From contig CBEUVQ010000007.1 of NCBI GenBank assembly GCA_965546615.1, positions 19,335 through 83,334 of the forward strand: a DNA stretch of 64,000 bases, given 5' to 3'. Shown here one piece after another: positions 61,470 through 64,000 of this stretch; within the stretch, counting starts at the first letter, position 1; each line of letters starts with the position of its first letter. The position numbers and the translations under genes were made by a program. The stretch is from CBEUVQ01 sp965546615 (lineage in GTDB: Bacteria; Bacillota; Desulfotomaculia; Desulfotomaculales; Desulfohalotomaculaceae). Below the pieces are notes generated by a model that saw only the letters and a program-made list of their open reading frames with translations, was not told the origin of the DNA and did no database searches.

Positions 61470-62213
61470 ATGGGAAAAAACAAAAAAAATATCCTGAAAT
61501 GGACTTTAAGCGAAATGGTAAAAGCTATTGCTGATTATAAAATGATTGAAAACGGTGATAAAATTGCCGTTGGGCTTTCCGGCGGTAAAGACAGCAGTTC
61601 GCTTTTATATGCACTGGCCTATTATCAAAAATACTATCCATATAATTTTGAAATTCAGCCTATACACGTCACGATGGGTTGGGATATGGACCTCAATCCG
61701 CTGAAAGACTTTTGTGACAATCTTGGCTTACCGCTGTATCTCCAGCACGGTGACATTGGAAAAATTGTATTCGAAGCCCGCCAAGAAAAAAGCGCTTGTG
61801 CCCTTTGTGCCAACCTGCGCCGAGGTGCCTTAAACAATGCCGCTAAAGAATTAGGCTGCAACAAAGTGGCCTTAGCCCATCACCTTGATGACGCTATAGA
61901 AACATTTTTTATGAGCTTTTTTTATAATGCTCAAATTAAAACTTTTTCTCCACGTACGTATTTAGACCGAACCGAGCTGACTGTTATTCGACCATTGATA
62001 TACCTACCGGAAAGAGATATCATCAGACTGGCAGAAAAAGAAAACGTGCCAATTATTGAAAATCCATGTCCGGTAAACCGCAAAACAAAACGAGAAGAAG
62101 CAAAACTGCTCGTCAGCGAGCTGGCTAAACGCTATCCCACCATCCGTGATAACTTTGTTGTCGCTTTAAAAAACTTTGACAGCAAAAACCTGTGGCCGAA
62201 ATTAATGAGATAA
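61470..62213 (+). CDS. TtcA-like PP-loop ATPase
   Basis: A 247-aa protein with the PP-loop SGGKDSS (in VGLSGGKDSSSLLYAL), a CALCANLRRG CxxC and HHLDDAIETFFMSFFY. These match the TtcA/TuuA group of tRNA-thiolation enzymes that use a [4Fe-4S] cluster. Only GGATGTAGCTAA lies before ATG 61470. TtcA acts on tRNA cytidine-32; whether this paralogue does the same cannot be decided. Confidence 0.85.
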   Translation: MGKNKKNILKWTLSEMVKAIADYKMIENGDKIAVGLSGGKDSSSLLYALAYYQKYYPYNFEIQPIHVTMGWDMDLNPLKDFCDNLGLPLYLQHGDIGKIVFEARQEKSACALCANLRRGALNNAAKELGCNKVALAHHLDDAIETFFMSFFYNAQIKTFSPRTYLDRTELTVIRPLIYLPERDIIRLAEKENVPIIENPCPVNRKTKREEAKLLVSELAKRYPTIRDNFVVALKNFDSKNLWPKLMR

Positions 62214-62298
62214 TTATTGTTTGCGAATCACCGTTTTATATCCCCCTGCATACTATACAGAAAGCCCAGACACGTACAAATAATTGCCGGATATTGTG

Positions 62299-62328
62299 CG
62301 GCTGACCCTTAAGGGCAGCCATTTTTCT
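62299..62328 (+). terminator. Terminator after the TtcA-like gene
   Basis: GGCTG (62300-62304) with nested CCC/GGG pairs with CAGCC (62316-62320), followed by ATTTTTC. Confidence 0.75.
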
Positions 62329-62381
62329 TGTTTTTCCGGTTATTGGCAGCTGCACAAGTTTGTATAAAGGGGGATTTAAAT

Positions 62382-63413
62382 TTGGCAGTTGAGGTACATA
62401 AGGTTTATAACCACAGAAGTTTTGATATCTTTATTAAGATGCCTTGGACAATTTACTATGATGACCCTTTTTGGTCTCCACCTCCAGCCGAGCAGACAGC
62501 AGATACTTTGCTGCAAATACCACCGCATAACCGCATATTGTTAGTAGCAGTCAAAGACAATATTGTGGTCGGAAGAATAGCGGGAATGATTAACCCTCAG
62601 CATCCCGAAAAAAAAGGTGCACTATTCGGCTGCTTTGAAAGTATTAATGACACCGAGACAGCCAAACAACTGCTGCAGAAATTGGAAGAGTGGGCAGAAA
62701 AAAAAGGTTATCAGCACCTCACAGGACCGGTTAGCTACAATACCAATGACAGTATCGGCCTGCTCATTGAAGGATTTGACCTCCCTGCCCAATACTGCAT
62801 GCCTTATAACAAAGATTATTACCCTCATTTACTGGATCAGGCAGGTTACCGCAAACATCTTGATTTGCTGGCTTACGCATGGAACAACCAGCACATAATA
62901 CCGGAAAAACTAATCCGGGTTGCCCAAAAAGCTGTCAAAACCAAAGGACTGATCATCAGAGCATTAAATTTAAACAATATCGTCAGAGAAGCCTACTTCT
63001 TATCCAGTGTGCATAATCAAACGATGCAAAACAACTGGGGTGCCGGAAAATTATCTGTATCCGAAGCAGCCCGCTATCTGCAGGGTTACCGCACATTCGC
63101 AGACCCGGATCTGCTTTTGGCAGCAGAAGTTAACGGTGAACCGGCAGGAATATGCTTAACAATAACTGATCCCAGCTCCGAGAAAGCAAGCTGCCGGGTA
63201 GCAGTAATGGCAGTGGTGCCGAAGTTCCGCTACAAAGGTATAGCCGCATTATTGATGCACGAAACTGCAGCAAGATTAATCCGCAAAGGATATCAAGAAG
63301 CTGAGATATCTTTAATCCTGGAAAATAACCAAATGATGAATCGAATTTTACAAAAAACATTTAATCTGCCCGTCGTTAAAAGGTTTAGAGTGTATCGCAA
63401 AGACTTACGTTAA
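62382..63413 (+). CDS. GNAT-like acetyltransferase, two-domain
   Basis: A 343-aa protein. The N-terminal part (HKVYNHRSFDIFIKMPWTIYYDDPFWSPP) and LTGPVSYNTNDSIGLLIEGFD resemble a degenerate GNAT half; the C-terminal half has MAVVPKFRYKGIAALLMHE, the acetyl-CoA loop R-x-x-G-x-A. The TTG 62382 is preferred, about 7 nt after AAGGGGGA. Substrate unknown. Confidence 0.75.
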   Translation: MAVEVHKVYNHRSFDIFIKMPWTIYYDDPFWSPPPAEQTADTLLQIPPHNRILLVAVKDNIVVGRIAGMINPQHPEKKGALFGCFESINDTETAKQLLQKLEEWAEKKGYQHLTGPVSYNTNDSIGLLIEGFDLPAQYCMPYNKDYYPHLLDQAGYRKHLDLLAYAWNNQHIIPEKLIRVAQKAVKTKGLIIRALNLNNIVREAYFLSSVHNQTMQNNWGAGKLSVSEAARYLQGYRTFADPDLLLAAEVNGEPAGICLTITDPSSEKASCRVAVMAVVPKFRYKGIAALLMHETAARLIRKGYQEAEISLILENNQMMNRILQKTFNLPVVKRFRVYRKDLR

Positions 63414-63428
63414 AACATTAGATATTGA

Positions 63429-63467
63429 AAACCCGACAGCATATCAATCTGCTGTCGGGTTCTTTGC
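63429..63467. terminator. Bidirectional terminator
   Basis: AACCCGACAGC (63430-63440) pairs with GCTGTCGGGTT (63451-63461) between the convergent GNAT and lgt genes. Confidence 0.85.
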
Positions 63468-64000
63468 CTTTTTGCGTCCGTAAATTATTGCCGCAGCACT
63501 GATAACAATCAATGTCAAACTGACCAACTGCGCGACTCTGATCGAACCTAACATCAAACTATCGGTGCGCAATCCCTCGATAAAAAACCTGCCTACCGAG
63601 TACAGCCCAAGATACAGAAAGGCAATTTCACCTTTGAAACGCTTGTGTTTCCAATATAAATACAAGAAAACAAATACCCCTAAATTCCAAAGCGATTCAT
63701 AAAGAAAGGTTGGATGGTAATACTGGCCTTTGATAAACATTTGATTTTGAATAAAAGCAGGAAACTGTGAAATAAAGCTTTCACTAACCGGCCCGCCGTG
63801 CGCTTCTTGGTTAATAAAATTACCCCAACGTCCGATGGCTTGTCCTAAAATAATGCTGGGAGCACAGATATCGGCCAGCTGCCATAAAGGCAGTTTATTT
63901 TTGCGAACATAAAAGTAACCTGCCAGCACTCCACCGATTAAACCGCCATGAATGGCCAGCCCACCATGCCAAATCGCCAAAGCTTCAATTGGATTGGCAG
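63444..64000 (-). CDS. lgt: Prolipoprotein diacylglyceryl transferase (partial, start outside window)
   Basis: The C-terminal part of Lgt, the membrane enzyme that attaches diacylglycerol to the lipobox Cys. WHGGLAIHGGLIGGVLAGY, GRWGNFINQEAHGG and PTFLYESLWNL are signature motifs. The frame stays open past 63980 to the window edge (residues NPIEAL before AIWHGG), so the true start lies beyond base 64000. Confidence 0.95.
   Translation of the reverse strand, partial: ANPIEALAIWHGGLAIHGGLIGGVLAGYFYVRKNKLPLWQLADICAPSIILGQAIGRWGNFINQEAHGGPVSESFISQFPAFIQNQMFIKGQYYHPTFLYESLWNLGVFVFLYLYWKHKRFKGEIAFLYLGLYSVGRFFIEGLRTDSLMLGSIRVAQLVSLTLIVISAAAIIYGRKKAKNPTAD

Overview
The window reads as chromosomal DNA of an anaerobic, spore-forming, selenocysteine-using Firmicute (class Clostridia in the broad sense). 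This is inference from gene content: the cotJABC spore-coat operon, a PdaA-type cortex deacetylase, an HdrABC-MvhD electron-transfer cluster, a 2-hydroxyacyl-CoA dehydratase-type activase, FNR-like regulators, and TPP, SAM-I and c-di-AMP riboswitches. Base composition is even and moderately low in G+C. I see no rRNA, phage, insertion sequence or CRISPR array. No species can be named from the sequence alone.

Layout. 1-3.4 kb: thiamine salvage operon (thiXYZ-type ABC transporter, thiamine-binding DUF77 protein, thiamine pyrophosphokinase) read leftward under a TPP riboswitch. 3.6-7.5 kb: XRE regulator, murI, TatD-like hydrolase, and an FtsA-like ATPase with beta-grasp-like C-terminal modules. 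7.7-17.2 kb: polar amino-acid ABC transporter, pgi, a SWIM mini-protein, DUF188, typA and glgP. 17.3-25.4 kb: a SelW-like selenoprotein read through an in-frame TGA, a flavoprotein, a cyclophilin, a MarR regulator with a promoter palindrome, a MoxR ATPase plus VWA/HExxH protein, pdaA and a YhcC radical-SAM protein. 25.5-36.5 kb: a hypothetical/HTH pair, a 43-aa membrane protein behind a perfect palindrome, a LysM-NlpC/P60 hydrolase under a c-di-AMP riboswitch, a 1410-aa activase, cotJCBA, a LysM protein and a DUF815 ATPase.

36.7-50.2 kb: RluA-type pseudouridine synthase, tRNA-Gly and tRNA-Asp, hslO, ridA, yigZ, and a Pit phosphate transporter whose start codon lies inside a long inverted repeat. 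Then comes a redox island: TM1266-like regulator, ferredoxins, CopD-like membrane protein, DUF1858, sulfite-reductase-like protein, two Crp/Fnr regulators, ResB/CcsA cytochrome c maturation and an NDH-2-like dehydrogenase. 50.3-56.4 kb: hdrC-hdrB-hdrA-mvhD-frhB/fdhB-like operon, where mvhD carries an in-frame TGA at the position of a conserved cysteine followed by a SECIS-like hairpin. 56.8-61.3 kb: a FapA/DUF342 protein, then the DUF39-NIL/ferredoxin-UPF0280 operon under a SAM-I riboswitch, which fits the alternative homocysteine biosynthesis route. 61.5-64 kb: TtcA-like PP-loop protein, GNAT acetyltransferase and a partial lgt.

The points most worth following are the two selenoproteins that standard gene callers split, the Sec-containing Hdr/MvhD electron-transfer operon, the SAM-riboswitch homocysteine operon, the start-codon-burying hairpin of pit, and the VWA protein with an N-terminal HExxH motif next to a MoxR ATPase.
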